DNA from: Halicephalobus mephisto
Lineage: Eukaryota; Nematoda; Chromadorea; Rhabditida; Panagrolaimidae
Assembly: GCA_009193035.1 (NCBI GenBank)
Contig: SWDT01000095.1
Span: forward strand, 62,001 to 126,000
Reading direction: 5' to 3'
DNA: 64,000 nt
Shown: positions 26,510-37,614 of the stretch, one piece after another
Numbering within the stretch: the first letter of the stretch is position 1
Layout: every line of letters begins with the position of its first letter
Made by a program: the position numbers and the translations under genes
Notes under the pieces: model-generated
Databases searched by the model: none
What the model was told of the DNA's origin: nothing
What the model saw: the letters and a program-made list of their open reading frames with translations, nothing else

Positions 26510-29058
26510 TTACCCGTCAACTTTCATCGATTCCAACTGATATTCAAGATTTGTTTCTCGATTTTGCCATTCAAGTAAGCTTCTCAACAAGGCAAAGTCA
26601 TTTTTAGTTACGATTTGTTCCAAAAAATGACAAAAATCTGTTATCGTTTGATCCAAATCTGATTCTTCTTTTTCAATTTTCACAGACAGTAATCCATCGG
26701 AAGGATTGTACTCAGCTCCAAGGTGAATTACAAGAATAGGAATATCTGTCATTGAATTTTTTTCAATTTCTTGAGAAACCTAAAACATTCACAATTATAT
26801 AAAAACCATAAGTAATACAAAAACTGTAAATAATTGTATAAAAACCATAAAAAACAAATAGTTATAAAAATTAAATATAATCTTATATTTTATATATTAA
26901 AAAAACGAAAATAGGTGTTGTTATGAAATTATCTCGATACGGATATAAGAAATCTCATGAAAACTACAGTAACCTGGGCCTTGATTTTACACGACAGTTA
27001 TTTCGTAATTGCTATCATACAATTAAAAATTTCATAAAAACTAAAGAGTTATAAAAATTTCAAACTAATTATAAAAAATAAAACTTGCCATTTTTTCAAT
27101 TCTCCAAATAGGTTCATCCGGATATTTCGTTTTTAATTTTCTTAGAATTCCCCTTCTACTTAGCCATATTTTACTTTTAATGCAGTACTTCTGAAAAAAA
27201 CAACCTTCAGTTTCTAATTTTCTTCTTTTCGATGACATCTGTTCATCAGATTCCAATTTTAAAACATCTTCAAGAATCGTCCTCAGGGCTTGTGTTATCA
27301 CTTGACTTTGTTGATTTTTTTCAAAAAAAATTCTGAATCCAAAACCATGTTCTGATTCTTCTTTTTCATTTAATTCGAAAAAAGCTAGAAGAGATCCAGG
27401 ATTTGATTTTCTTTTTGCCAAAGCATAGTTGCATTTTTTTCTTAACAAAGATATACATTGTTTCCCAACTGATCCACATACATTATGGGACAATTCCAAG
27501 GGATCTTGGATATTGATTATATTTTTTTCAAATTTTTCTAAAATCCTGTCATCAATCTTAGAAGATATTTCTTCAAATTCATCCCATGGGTAGGTTTTAG
27601 CGTCTCTAATAGAAACAACTTGATTTTCTTTTAATTTCTGACTTAGAAAAATAAAAAAACCCTAAAAATTTTCATTAAAAAATTACTTTTTAAAAAACTT
27701 ACAGAAATCAAATTTCCAAGAACTTTGTCGTCTGATTCTAGAACGCAATTCTGCTGTTCATAGTCAACAATCCAATCATTAATCAACTTTTCTCCTTTGA
27801 CTTTCACCGTATCCAATAATCCCAAATCTTGTAAATAAGCAATAAACAACAATGAAAAAGCATAAGATTTCAATGCTTTAGGTTTCGTCGTTGAACATAA
27901 TCCAAAAATCCCATTTACTTGAGCCCATAAACGAAGAACAAATAGCAATTTCTTGAATATCTCTAAAAAATTCAATATTCAATCATAAAAAAAATAAAAA
28001 AATTCAAACCATTTTCATTTCTTATCAGATTAGTCACCAAATTTGCTTTGGCTTCAGAAAACTCATTTCCGATTGAAAGTTCGCATGCCAATCCTCCTTG
28101 ATAAGAAAAAGAAACAACTGCAACTTTGCTTTCGATATATCTAACGTTAAAAATTATCCCTATTCTATTGTGGATATCTTGCAGAATACGGTATATCAGA
28201 TCTAGTTTCACTGTAAAAAAATATTAATTTTATAAAATAATGAATTTCCTACCTTTATTTCGTAATTGTTGATATTCTTCCCATAAAATTTTATCTTTAA
28301 CGAGGATTGAGAGAGGAATATTTCCTAATTCCTTAGGTGTTCTTATTCTTTTTCTCTCTAAAGAACTTTTTTCGTCTTTAAAAACAAGAAAATTTAAATC
28401 AACATCTGCAAATTTGGTTCCTAAGCCTGTAACTGAAGATCCGAAAAGTTCAACTTTGACTTCTGCAGCGAAATAAGTTAAGAAATGTTTCTCTAGGAAT
28501 TTTGTTATCCGTAGCCTTAAATTTCGCTGAAATCCCTTAATTTAAGATTAAAGGAAATAAAAAACTTGCATTGTCATCAGAAATGCCAAATTCAGCCTTT
28601 AGGACGTCGATCTGGTTCATCAAAGGACTGTCAGCACAATTCAAAAGAACTTTGACAAGTTCACCAAAATCGAGTTCTGGTTGACAAAAAACAGGATCTT
28701 CTTTCATTTTAGCTTTCTTTAGAGTTACAATTTCCTAAATAATTTTTAAAAATAAAACATAATAAAAATCAAAACTTACTCCATCAAGTTCAATTTTGTC
28801 AATTTTTAAAGCTTTTTCGGCTTCTTCTTTTGATGAAAACTGTACAATTGCGTACCTGTGCCATTCCTTGTCGACGATGGTTTTCTCTACTTTGCCAAAT
28901 TGGGAGAATTTCTCCTTTAACAATGCAACTGGAATGGGTTTTTCACTCGAATTAGCCACATAGACAGACCTCTCTGACAGCTCCTGCTTCCTAGTCAATC
29001 GAGAGCTGGAGTCAGACGAGTCTCGAGACGAGGTATCCTGTGCCAATGGAGACATCAT
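26510..29058 (-). CDS. usip-1: TUT1/USIP-1-type terminal uridylyltransferase (U6 snRNA), RRM plus nucleotidyltransferase
   Basis: Seven exons (29058-28780, 28734-28570, 28526-28253, 28210-28010, 27962-27703, 27661-27089, 26779-26510) give 673 aa. An N-terminal RRM (SVYVANSSEKPIPV to IVQF) is followed by a DNA polymerase beta-like nucleotidyltransferase core (ELFGSSVTGLGTKFADVDL, catalytic DVD), a PAP core helix (KSYAFSLLFIAYLQ) and the PAP-associated motif QDPLELSHNV. This order is that of TUT1, which adds uridines to U6 snRNA 3' ends. The position of the usual third catalytic Asp reads CELSIGN, with Glu instead. Introns 2 and 6 need GC donors (GCAAGT). The start is directly after TTTTCTCCAG, 115 nt downstream of the CMC1-like stop, so it is probably the second gene of an operon. 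The symbol follows the nematode U6 TUTase by architecture only. Confidence 0.82.
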
Positions 29059-29173
29059 CTGGAGAAAATATAAAAAAACAAAAATAATACAAATATAAAA
29101 CGTTCAATAACGTAAAAACCCCTCAACAATCTGGATTATATTTTATTATCTATCTAGTCAACTACAGATGAAG
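29059..29173 (-). promoter_or_regulatory. Intercistronic operon spacer (poly(A) signal plus trans-splice acceptor)
   Basis: Reading on the minus strand from the CMC1-like stop, there is GATAATAAAATATAATCC (AATAAA signal), a U-rich stretch, and TTTTCTCCAG immediately before the TUT1-like ATG. A gap of about 115 nt with these parts is the standard layout of a nematode SL2 operon. Confidence 0.65.
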
Positions 29174-30282
29174 TTACCTATTTTCATTCTGTTCTTGAGT
29201 CTTTTTCCATTCTCGGAACTTCTCAAGTTCTCGTTGTTTCGTCGTCATTCCCGTCCTTCTGACTTCGGCCCTCTCGTTCAAGTACTCTTCTGTCACTTGC
29301 TGCCGGAAATTTGGATCCAAAAAGCTGGAAATACCACAAATTAGGGTTATTCAAAAGAGTAAACTTACTATTTCTTTTTACAATCGTTTAGTGAATCACG
29401 CTCAGGAACGCATTTGTAAAGTCCAATAGCTCCTCCTTCTTTCCTCATACAAGATACCAGATCTGAAACCAACTATATTACGAAAATCGTAAATTTTCTA
29501 CGAAATAATCTCGAGACGAATTCCGGGAAGTTTCTAGAAACTAAAGTAGCCTAACATTTTGCTTCCATATGGAAGCTACTTCCCAATCTTATATGATCTC
29601 GTAATTAATCACATATTACAAAACCCACATGAACTAACTCACAAAATTGTCTCAATATGAATTTCTAAAAGGTATTAGAAACTAGTGGCCTAAAATTCTG
29701 GTTTTGGGCAGGGCTTCTTTCGTAATCAACGTTTTGGAACTACATCTTGCTTAAATAACTCTAGAACCTTCTGAATTGGGCTACATAAAGTATAGAAAAG
29801 TTTCTCTAGTTTTAAAGGTTAATTTTTATATATGGGAATATTAACAAACAGCCTAGAAATCGCAAAATTCAAATACCCAACTGAAAGCAGGTTGCTGTAA
29901 CTGTATATTTTCAAAATTCAAATACAGAAAACTTACTCATATAAAAATCTTTACAAAGTTCTTTTTCGATTTTTTGATTCATTTTGTTGGGAATAATGAC
30001 GTCAGCCTCGATTCTCCGGAGTGTCCTGTCATCTGGATCTCCTGAAACGAATTACAACTCATCAAACATGTTTACCTAATGTAGAGGATGGGGAATTTTA
30101 TATGAAAATTGTTTACCTACGCCGTGGGGACCGCCTATGAAGCGACTAGACATCATGCTTTTGTGGACCTTGTACCTCTTTCCATTTTCATCGACGTAAA
30201 TCTCGCCTTCAGATAAGGAAGCCAAGTCGTCAGATTTCATTTTAGATTTAGAATTTTCTGGTACAGTAGATTCAGAAGCCAT
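29174..30282 (-). CDS. CMC1-like twin CX9C mitochondrial copper/COX assembly protein
   Basis: Exons 30282-30117, 30041-29937, 29462-29369 and 29324-29174 give 171 aa. The core is DRTLRRIEADVIIPNKMNQK, then ELCKDFYMNLVSC, MRKEGGAIGLYKCVPE, SLNDC, YFLDPNFRQQ and NERAEVRRTG. This matches the CMC1 family (COX assembly mitochondrial protein), with paired Cys-containing helices of the intermembrane space. CMC1 stabilises COX1 and handles copper for complex IV. An N-terminal extension of about 55 residues containing MMSSRFIGGPHGVG could help targeting. It is the likely first gene of an operon with the TUT1-like gene and is divergent from FAF2. Intron 2 is long (474 nt) for this gene. Confidence 0.85.
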
Positions 30283-30500
30283 TATTAAGGTTCAAAATAA
30301 TGGGCAGGGAATACATAGAAAAAATTGAAACATGTTTATTGAAATTTTTCGTTTCGGGACCCGTCGTTCGTTTTGACTTGTCTGGCTTCTTTCGAAGTGG
30401 TTTTTATCCACGTCGTCTTAGTTTCGTCTTCCTTTTACAGTAATTAATTTTTATTTACATTTATCCTTGATGCGATTTTACAGGTATCAGAAGGCGCATC
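30283..30500. promoter_or_regulatory. Bidirectional promoter between CMC1-like and FAF2-like genes
   Basis: The two ATGs lie 218 bp apart on opposite strands, with a GC-richer patch around 30350-30420 (CGGGACCCGTCGTTCG). A TTTTACAG acceptor at 30475-30482 precedes the plus-strand ATG by 18 nt, so a trans-splice site is present on that side. No other gene fits. Confidence 0.6.
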
Positions 30501-32321
30501 ATGGCTGATTCGGCGGGTACATCGATTGAGGGTCATCCTTATTACGAAATAATCCAGCAATTCAAAGTTTGTTTTTTTACGGAATAATTCTCATATATCG
30601 ACTTCAGGAGATTTGTGCGGTTGATGATCAGGTTGCTCAGATGTGTATCGAAGAAGCCGAGGGCAATTTACAAAACGCTATTAATAGATTCCTAAGTGTG
30701 AGTTGTTCGTTATTTAATTATTCTTGATTAATATGGATTTCATCTCAGAGTGGAGTATCAGATTCGCCGACGACTGAAGAACCTTCCCCAGAACTTCGTC
30801 GACGGAGACAAGAAGCGTCTTCACCTCCACGAAGCGTAGAAGTAGATACGACTTCCAGGTAATCGATATTTGTAAATTTCCTAATTCGTGAATTCTGTAT
30901 TCAGTTCTGTTAGTAGTAGTCCATCTTCACAAAGCCCTCTTGCCGTCAGTCGTCGACCACAAGATGATAATTCTTGGACTGCTTGGTTTGGCCGGATCTT
31001 TTCGATGCCGGTTTTCTTCTTTTATCACTCAATTAGACAAATTTTTGTCTTTGTTTGTAAGTTTTCTTTTAATTACTCTCAAACACCTAAGAAACATAAT
31101 GACCAAGAAGGTGATTTTTATCGATCAAGTTTAAAAATGCACATTAAACCGAATTCTTGATTAATAAGATTTAGTTTTTTCATTTTTGAAGGTTTTTGTT
31201 TTATTAAGAATATTATTGATTTTCAGTTGGTTTGTTCGGAGGTTTCCTTCCGGCAATGACATCTCCTGAGGAAGATGCCCAAAGTTTCCGAGAAGAAATG
31301 GAAACAAAGTATAATGATGTGATGGAGCAGCTGCCCTGGACCCATGTTCCTTATAATAAGGCTTTGGATCAAGCCAAGGCTTCTGTTCGATTCTTAGTTG
31401 TGTACCTTCATAATCCCAACCACGAGAGGACGACTGAGTTCGTTAGAAACGCTCTTTGTACCCCAACTTTTAAAACTTTTTTGGATAACAACAGGACTCT
31501 GCTCTGGGGAGCCAATGTGCGGACAAGGGAAGGCCATACAGGTGGGTGATTTAAATACTGTAATTGCTACTTGTTTTGTTCAGTCACCAAGGCTCTGAGA
31601 GTCATCAATTACCCTTGTGTTGCTCTGATTTGTATGAGAGAACGATCCCTGGCATGTGTGGCTAGGGTTTGTGGAGTTCTTGATGTCGATCTGCTTGTCC
31701 AGGATCTTCAACGTGGAATAGATGCTAATCAGCGTTTCCTCAATAAAATTCTCAATGAAAGAGCTCAAAGAGAAATGGATAACCGTCTACGTAGAGAACA
31801 AGAAGAAGAATATATGAGAGCTTTGGCTATAGATCGTGAGAAAGTCGCCCAACGTCGTAGACTAGAATCGGAAAGAATTGAAAATGAACAGAAAGAAGCA
31901 GAAGAACAACGTCGATTGGAGGAAAAACAGCAAAAATTCAGTGAATTAAAACAAAAAATTAAAACAGAAGTTGATGAAATCGAAGAACCGACGACGGATT
32001 TCGTCCGAGTAAGTATTAGATTTCCATCTGGAGGAAAATATGACAGGAAATTCTCCGAAGAAGATACTCTAGAAGTAAGTTTTATTATTTTTTCGAAATT
32101 AAGGATTTTTTTAGTTTTTGTTCAAAACTGTCTTAATTCATGAAAAATGTCCAGAAGACTTTACTTTGCTGTCTAGTTATCCACGGAAAGAATTAAACTG
32201 TGCTCCTGATTGGTACAAAGAATTTGGTACGGTAGAAGAAGGCAATGCTCCCAATCAAACTTTCAAAGAAGCAGGTCTTGTGTCTAGCGTCATGATTCTG
32301 GTGCGAGATAATCAAGCTTAG
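30501..32321 (+). CDS. FAF2/UBXD8 orthologue (UBA, membrane hairpin, UAS, UBX)
   Basis: Seven exons (30501-30566, 30608-30697, 30749-30858, 30905-31056, 31227-31541, 31584-32074, 32115-32321) give 476 aa. Order: UBA-like helices (residues ~8-50, VAQMCIEEAEGNLQNAINRFL), a Ser-rich linker, a hydrophobic hairpin (IFSMPVFFFYHSIRQIFVFV), a thioredoxin-like UAS domain (SVRFLVVYLHNP ... NYPCVALICM), a charged coiled coil with LRREQEEEYMRAL, and a C-terminal UBX domain with SSYPRKEL (the usual FPR loop reads YPR). FAF2 sits in ER and lipid droplet membranes and recruits p97/CDC48 for ERAD. Length fits the human 445 aa. A poly(A) signal AAATAAATGAAA follows. Confidence 0.93.
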
Positions 32322-33199
32322 CCGTGTGTTTCTTATGATTGATACTGAAAATTGTTGAGGCAAGACATTCCGGTAGAATTGTCATGTTAAAATAAATGAA
32401 ATTTGGATTTTGTTAAGTGATGAAAATTCCAGGGAAAGATTTTTGAAGTTTTTAGAAAAATTTGAATTGAAAAAAATTTTAAAAAGTAATTTTCTATTTT
32501 CGAAATAATGTGATTTTGAAGCTAAAGTTGGAAATCCAGAATTTTGAAAGTTTAAAAATTCATGTTGAGACAGTTTTGAAATATTTTTATTTTTATCATG
32601 GTTTTTGAATTGATATATGAAAAATAATATTCTGAAGGTTTTAAAGAATCTTTTTTTAAAATTTCAACAATTGTGTAATTTTTGAATTAATAAATATATG
32701 AAAAATAGTATTCTGAAGGTTCTAAAGAATTTCGAAGATTTGTGTCAAAATAATTCTAAAAAAACTTTAATAATTGTGATTTTTGAATTAATAAATATAT
32801 GAAAAATAGTATTCTGAAGGTTCTAAAGAATTTTGAAGACTTGTGTCGAGACTGTTTCGTCACCACGCCCATTTCTAATTTCCACAATGGTGTGATTTTT
32901 GTCATCGAATTTAACCTAATTAAAAGCACGAAATTTTGCATTAAAAATTGCGGAATTTAAAATTTCGAAAACTGCATATTTTTTATTTACGAATTTTAAA
33001 AAAGTGCTTCTGGATCCGATTCCGCATTTGAAAACAAAAATATTTAAAAATAAATTTTTGCAAAATTTTTCCGATCAAGATTGATGAACTAATTAATAAC
33101 CGGTATTATTTTTTTCATTTTTGGCCATAAAAGGCAAAAAGACAACGCCTTTCAAAACTAATTTTTCTTCAAATTCTTTTATTTTTGTTTTTCCTAAAA
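32322..33199. other. Spacer with short tandem repeat
   Basis: It contains three degenerate copies of AATTAATAAATATATGAAAAATAGTATTCTGAAGGTTCTAAAGAA-like units between about 32610 and 32840 and otherwise AT-rich sequence. The promoter of the next secreted protein gene lies at the right end, with a TATAAAA-like GGCCATAAAAGGC near 33130. No gene is seen. Confidence 0.5.
32610..32845. repeat. Three-copy direct repeat in spacer
   Basis: The words GATATATGAAAAATAATATTCTGAAGG, then two copies with AATATATGAAAAATAGTATTCTGAAGG, recur at intervals of about 70 and 100 bases, together with a shared TTTTGAATTAATAA flank. Copies 2 and 3 are nearly identical. Confidence 0.75.
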
Positions 33200-36100
33200 A
33201 TGTGGAAAAAAATTATTTTCCTCATTGCTTACTGTAGCTGTATTTACGGAGCTCCAGCGCTTCCGAAGGTGATGCAGATGATGTTGGGCAACGACGGTAA
33301 TGTCACAAATCGCCGTTACGCCATTTTGAGCACTTACACCGCCACAGGGACCCGGAATGTCAGATGGGAAACTATGCCTAACAACTTGTTAGATAGCAAC
33401 GGTTAGTTTAGTCAGTAGTGGATCTGATACATCTCTTTTCTGATTTCAATCACTATCTTTAAGACGGATATATTGATTAAAAATGGACACTGTCATTCTT
33501 AAAGAAAGAACATAGGATAGTGTCCGAAAAGGGTTCAAATTAGTCACTATCCTGGTAATTTACATTGATAGTGAAAATCGTTGGAATACGGTTTACAAAA
33601 AAATACTCTGAATCGATCACTATCTTTGAGACGGATATATTGATTGAAAATGGACACTATCATTCTTAAAGAAAGAACATAGGATAGTGTCCGAAAAGGG
33701 TTCAAATTAGTCACTATCCTGGTAATTTACATTGATAGTGAAAATCGTCGGAATAAGGTTTACAAAAAAAGAAAATACCCTGAATCAATCATTATTCTGA
33801 CGATTTGTACTATAAGAACAGTGGCTAAACTAGAAAACACCATTCTCAATCAGGTAATGTAGCAATTACGGATAGTGTTCAAAAGTCGTCCAAACTAGAC
33901 ACTATCCTAACGATTAGTATGCCATTGGAAATCTCCAGGATAGTGTCCATAAAAGTAAAACAATCATTTCAAATAAGTCATTATTACAGTGATTTCTCCT
34001 ATGATAGTGACTAACCGAATAGACACTATCTTGAAAAAAAAATTCTGAATAGTGTCCAAAACACGAAAATCCTTAAGTTGCTATTCCAGTCAGTCCTTAA
34101 TATTCAAATTTTCAGAATAGTGATTGCAAATAATTTAGAAATTTCGGAAAATATTCAAAAAAGTCCCAATGCAAAATGATAGGAGACAGTGTCTTGAAAA
34201 AAAAAAACTTATTTTTTTGCAATTTTTACCAGAGCGATTTCAGGAAAGCCAGTCCGGCAACAAATGCACGGATCGTCCGGACAATTCGGCTGTCTCGACG
34301 TCCAGGGCAAGCAACAGAGCGATGGAACGGAGTACACCAGACCTAGTGGGAAATTCAAATATCGCTGCAACAATGGAATTGAAGAAGTTGTCGGTAAGTT
34401 CGTAATTGAGTAGCTTTGAATTTAAAAACAATTTTCAGCTTGCAAAGGTTCCAAGAGAGCCAATGAGCAGTGGATCAATGTCGGACAAACTTTAGATGTC
34501 AATGGATTCTGGCACAAGTGTGAAACGTATCCAAATAATTCCGTTATTTACACGCAAGGTTGGTTTCGAAACGAAAAAATTAATTAAGCAAAATTTACGG
34601 GGAAATTCAAAAAGATTTCCTGGTGGAAGTGGGATTCGAACCCACGCCCTCATACGAGGACCAGAATGCCCAGCCGGTTCATCGAACCTAAGAGTGTCAC
34701 TCTTGAGTCTGGCGCCTTAGACCACTCGGCCATCCCACCATGCTGGAGGCTGCTGGGGCTGAATTTTTATGTGTCCTGGCTTTGCGGACAGACAGAAGAA
34801 AAACAAAAATAAAAATGAACGAAAACTGGCAAATCTTTAATTTTAAAGAAAAATTGGTATAAATAATTACAATTACATTGCAGAAAATTCTTGCATGTAT
34901 AACGAAAAGGAGTATCATCCGGGAGAAGAAGTCAGAATCGGGTTCCTCAGGATGGAGTGTCAGGACGACGGATACAAAGCTATCGGTTTGGCATTTTTCG
35001 ATTAAATTAATTAATAAAAATTAAAGGCTGTTACTACATTGACGAGAACAACAATCAAGTTCCTCTTGAAAAAGGCCAGAAGAAAGACGTCGGAAAAGTC
35101 ACCCACATGTGCGAAGACAAAAACGGCAACTTACAGTACTCCAACACGGCCAAGGGCTGCACAAAGAGCGGCAAAGACTACAACGAAGGGGACGAATTCA
35201 GGCAGAACCACCTCAGGTACAAGTGTGAAAATGGAATGGTTAATATTTTGGGTAAGCGAGAAGTCATCCCCGAGGGCATCTGGATAGTGTCCAAAAATTC
35301 CTCAAAAGTTGCTCCTTGCAGTCACTATCCTAACGAGTTTCAGTATTAAGAGGAATTTTCGAGATAGTGTTCACAAAAAGTCGAAATTGTTTAAATTGAT
35401 CACTATCCTAATGATTTTCACTAAGAAAATAGTAACTAATTAGACACTATCCTCGGTCGAAAATGCAATTTTTGGATGGTGTTGAAAAAAGTTTAAAATT
35501 ACTTTTCCAGTCACTATTTCTGAGGTTTCTGCTGTAAGAATAGTGACTGATTAGATAGACACTATCCATGGTAGAAAGCTCTCGGATAGTGTCCACAAAG
35601 GACCTACAGTCGTTGAACTCAGTCACTATCCGAACAGTTCCCGCTACTGATGCAAATTGTCCAGGATAGTGACCAAAGGAAGATTCTGGAGCAATTTCGA
35701 ACTTTAAGATTTGTGTTTAATCCCGATCAACTTTCCAGGTTGCTATGTGGACGAACACAAAGATCTCGCTATCGGTCAAGACGACATCGATAATCAATTC
35801 CACATGATTCGTCGTTGTTATCGGTATTTCCTAAAAAGTAGTAACTCAACGAAAAATCCAACTTTCTAGAAATGGAGGAGCCATCGAGTACTTCGAGCAT
35901 CCTTGTGGATCCTCCTCTTCCCCCTGCAAACCCGACCCTATTCCAGAGACTCCCAACGATGCTCCTCTTCTTGCTCCGGGACTGAAGGCCCCTGGATACG
36001 GTACTTTTGCTCTTGTCCAGGTAAGTCGGGGCTTTCCCCGGCAGGATCAAAAATTACTTTTTAAAAATTTCGTAATAGGAAGTTTCTGACCCAAACATTT

Positions 36101-36772
36101 ATGTTCCTATTTTTACGGTTTAATTTAAAAATTAAAAACTATTTTAAACAATTTTATATCTATTATGTAATATTTTAAAGCGATTTCAGGTAAGTTTCTA
36201 TTTTTAAGGTAGTTTTGATATCAAATTTCATATATCCTCAAAATTCAGAATTAGTCTTCAGAATTCTGGATTCCGAAAATTGACTTTTGATTCTGATTTT
36301 AGATTGAAAATATATAGGTTTGATTGCAGTATTATAAGTACTTTTTTGTTCAACTTTAAGGATATTTTAAAAATTATAAAATGAAAATCAAATTTAGTTT
36401 TGAAAATTGAGGATTCTGAAAATCAACTTTCGATTCTGATTTTAGATTCAGAATCTATGAATTTTTATACAGTATTGTAATTGTTTTTTTCAGTTTTGAC
36501 TTTAAAATTGAAATATAAATTTTTGGGACAGAAACGTCACATAATCAAAAAATTAATTTTAATAATTTTTTTGTTTTTTATGCAAAATTTTAATTTACAT
36601 TTTTTAAAAAGCAAATTTTAAGTTTATTTTTAATTTTCAGAAGAAATTTGTTTAAATTTAGAATTTTTCGCTTGTTCTAATACCGTAATTCCAGACTATG
36701 GGAGGAAACATGGCAGCGAATCCCGAAACGATCAAACTGGAACTCGACAAAATCCTCGCGGGAATCCATTAA
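33200..36772 (+). CDS. Secreted MIG-18-like protein with repeated fibronectin-I-like Cys modules
   Basis: Exons 33200-33401, 34244-34393, 34439-34558, 34884-34985, 35027-35251, 35739-35823, 35870-36020 and 36695-36772 give 370 aa. It starts with a signal peptide (MWKKIIFLIAYCSCIYGAPA). Five or six short modules follow, each with a G-C-hydrophobic start and a later C near an aromatic or basic patch: FGCLDVQGKQ...YRCNNG, ACKG...HKCE, NSCMYNEKEY...MECQDDG, GCYYIDENN...HMCEDKNG, KGCTKSG...YKCENG, GCYVDEH...RRCYRNGG. Such modules occur in MIG-18-like proteins (Fn1-like) that act in the extracellular matrix of migrating gonad cells. Module borders coincide with introns, nearly all phase 1. Several introns carry hairpin repeats and one holds a tRNA. 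The family assignment is from motif memory. Confidence 0.68.
33415..34130. repeat. Hairpin repeat array 2 with a ~165-bp direct duplication
   Basis: This fills intron 1 of the MIG-18-like gene. CACTATCC and GGATAGTGTCC motifs alternate. A block of about 140 bases from the TCACTATCTTTAAGACGG start near 33461 to about 33598 is repeated almost exactly from about 33627 to 33757, so there is a recent tandem duplication inside the array. Later units are more diverged. Confidence 0.85.
34621..34739 (-). tRNA. tRNA-Leu (anticodon CAA) with intron
   Basis: On the minus strand the acceptor stem GGTGGGA pairs with TTCCACC. The D arm is GCCGAGTGGTCTAAGGC, the anticodon stem CCAGA/TCTGG and the loop CTCAAG with CAA at 34-36. 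A long class II variable arm TCCTCGTATGAGGGC and the T arm GTGGG-TTCGAAT-CCCAC follow. An intron of 35 nt interrupts the anticodon loop one base after the anticodon, as in other eukaryotic tRNA-Leu(CAA). It decodes UUG. It lies antisense in intron 3 of the MIG-18-like gene. Confidence 0.95.
35285..35690. repeat. Hairpin repeat array 3
   Basis: Intron 5 of the MIG-18-like gene holds at least six alternating GGATAGTGTCC and AGTCACTATCC motifs with CAATTTNTCTATTG-like spacers, the same family as in intron 1 of this gene. Confidence 0.8.
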
Positions 36773-37614
36773 AATTTTTCGATTTTAGATAATTCGAAAT
36801 TACAAAATATTTCTTCCAGATTGTTTGGAGAAAATTAAAATTTTTAATAGTTTTAATTATATTTTATATTTAAAATTTTTTAAAACAAAAAAAAGTAATT
36901 TAAATTTTTTTTAAAATAAAAAAAATAATTTTAAAACTTTTTTAAATAAAAAAAAAATAATTTTAAAACTTTTTAAATAAAAAAAAAGTAATTTAAAAAT
37001 TTTTTTTAAACAAAAAAAATAATTTTAAAACTTTTTAAATAAAAAAAAAGTAATTTAAAACTTTTTTTTAAAATAAAAAATTTCGTGAATGATGTAAACC
37101 GACTTTTAAACTTTTGTGATTTGTCACCGACGTCACCTTAATTCAATTCTGAAAAACAAGAACTGTTTTCATTTATTTTTAATTGGTTAATTTTGATTAT
37201 TTTTAAATCCGGAAAATGACTATGAAAATCAAGATAAAAATAATCAGAATTTTATCAAATATTTGACAAATTAAAACGTTTTAAATTTTGGAATTTCTCT
37301 TCGGACAACCTGTACACATTCATTTTCGATAAATAAATTGATCTATAGACATTACGGAAAGGGAAAATAGGCAAAATTCGAATCAAGTAAACTTTTCTGA
37401 ATCAACCCTTGAGTCGTTCAAGAGACCGCGAAATTGTGATTTCTTCTTTTTTGATTTCTTCTTTTTTGATTTGTCTGTCCGAATTTGCCCAATGTGAAAT
37501 CACGCAAGACCTTTCATTTGAATAAAACTACTCTGTGACGAGGTTGAATTTGTTAGATTGAGGTAATATTGTGTGATTTTCATTTTTGACGAATAAAAAT
37601 TAATTTTAGTGAAA
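36773..37614. other. AT-rich spacer with short tandem repeat
   Basis: From about 36840 to 37080 a TTTTTTAAATAAAAAAAAAGTAATTTAAAAC-like unit of about 40 bases recurs roughly six times. The rest is promoter and 5' region of the EGF membrane protein, ending in TAATTTTAG five bases before its ATG. TGATTTCTTCTTTT is directly repeated near 37440. No gene is seen. Confidence 0.55.

Noticed and set aside
27661..27662. Exon 6 of the TUT1-like gene starting at 27662
   Set aside because: Base 27662 belongs to the AG acceptor; using it breaks the frame by one base.
28560..28570. A GT donor (CAA|GTTTTT) for TUT1-like intron 2
   Set aside because: It leaves the reading frame in phase 1 and would lose the RNLRLRITKF frame; the GC donor fits instead.
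34231..34243. Exon 2 of the MIG-18-like gene starting at the upstream CCAG acceptor
   Set aside because: That acceptor gives a frame without the FGCLDVQ/YRCNNG module; the TTTCAG 11 bases later keeps it.
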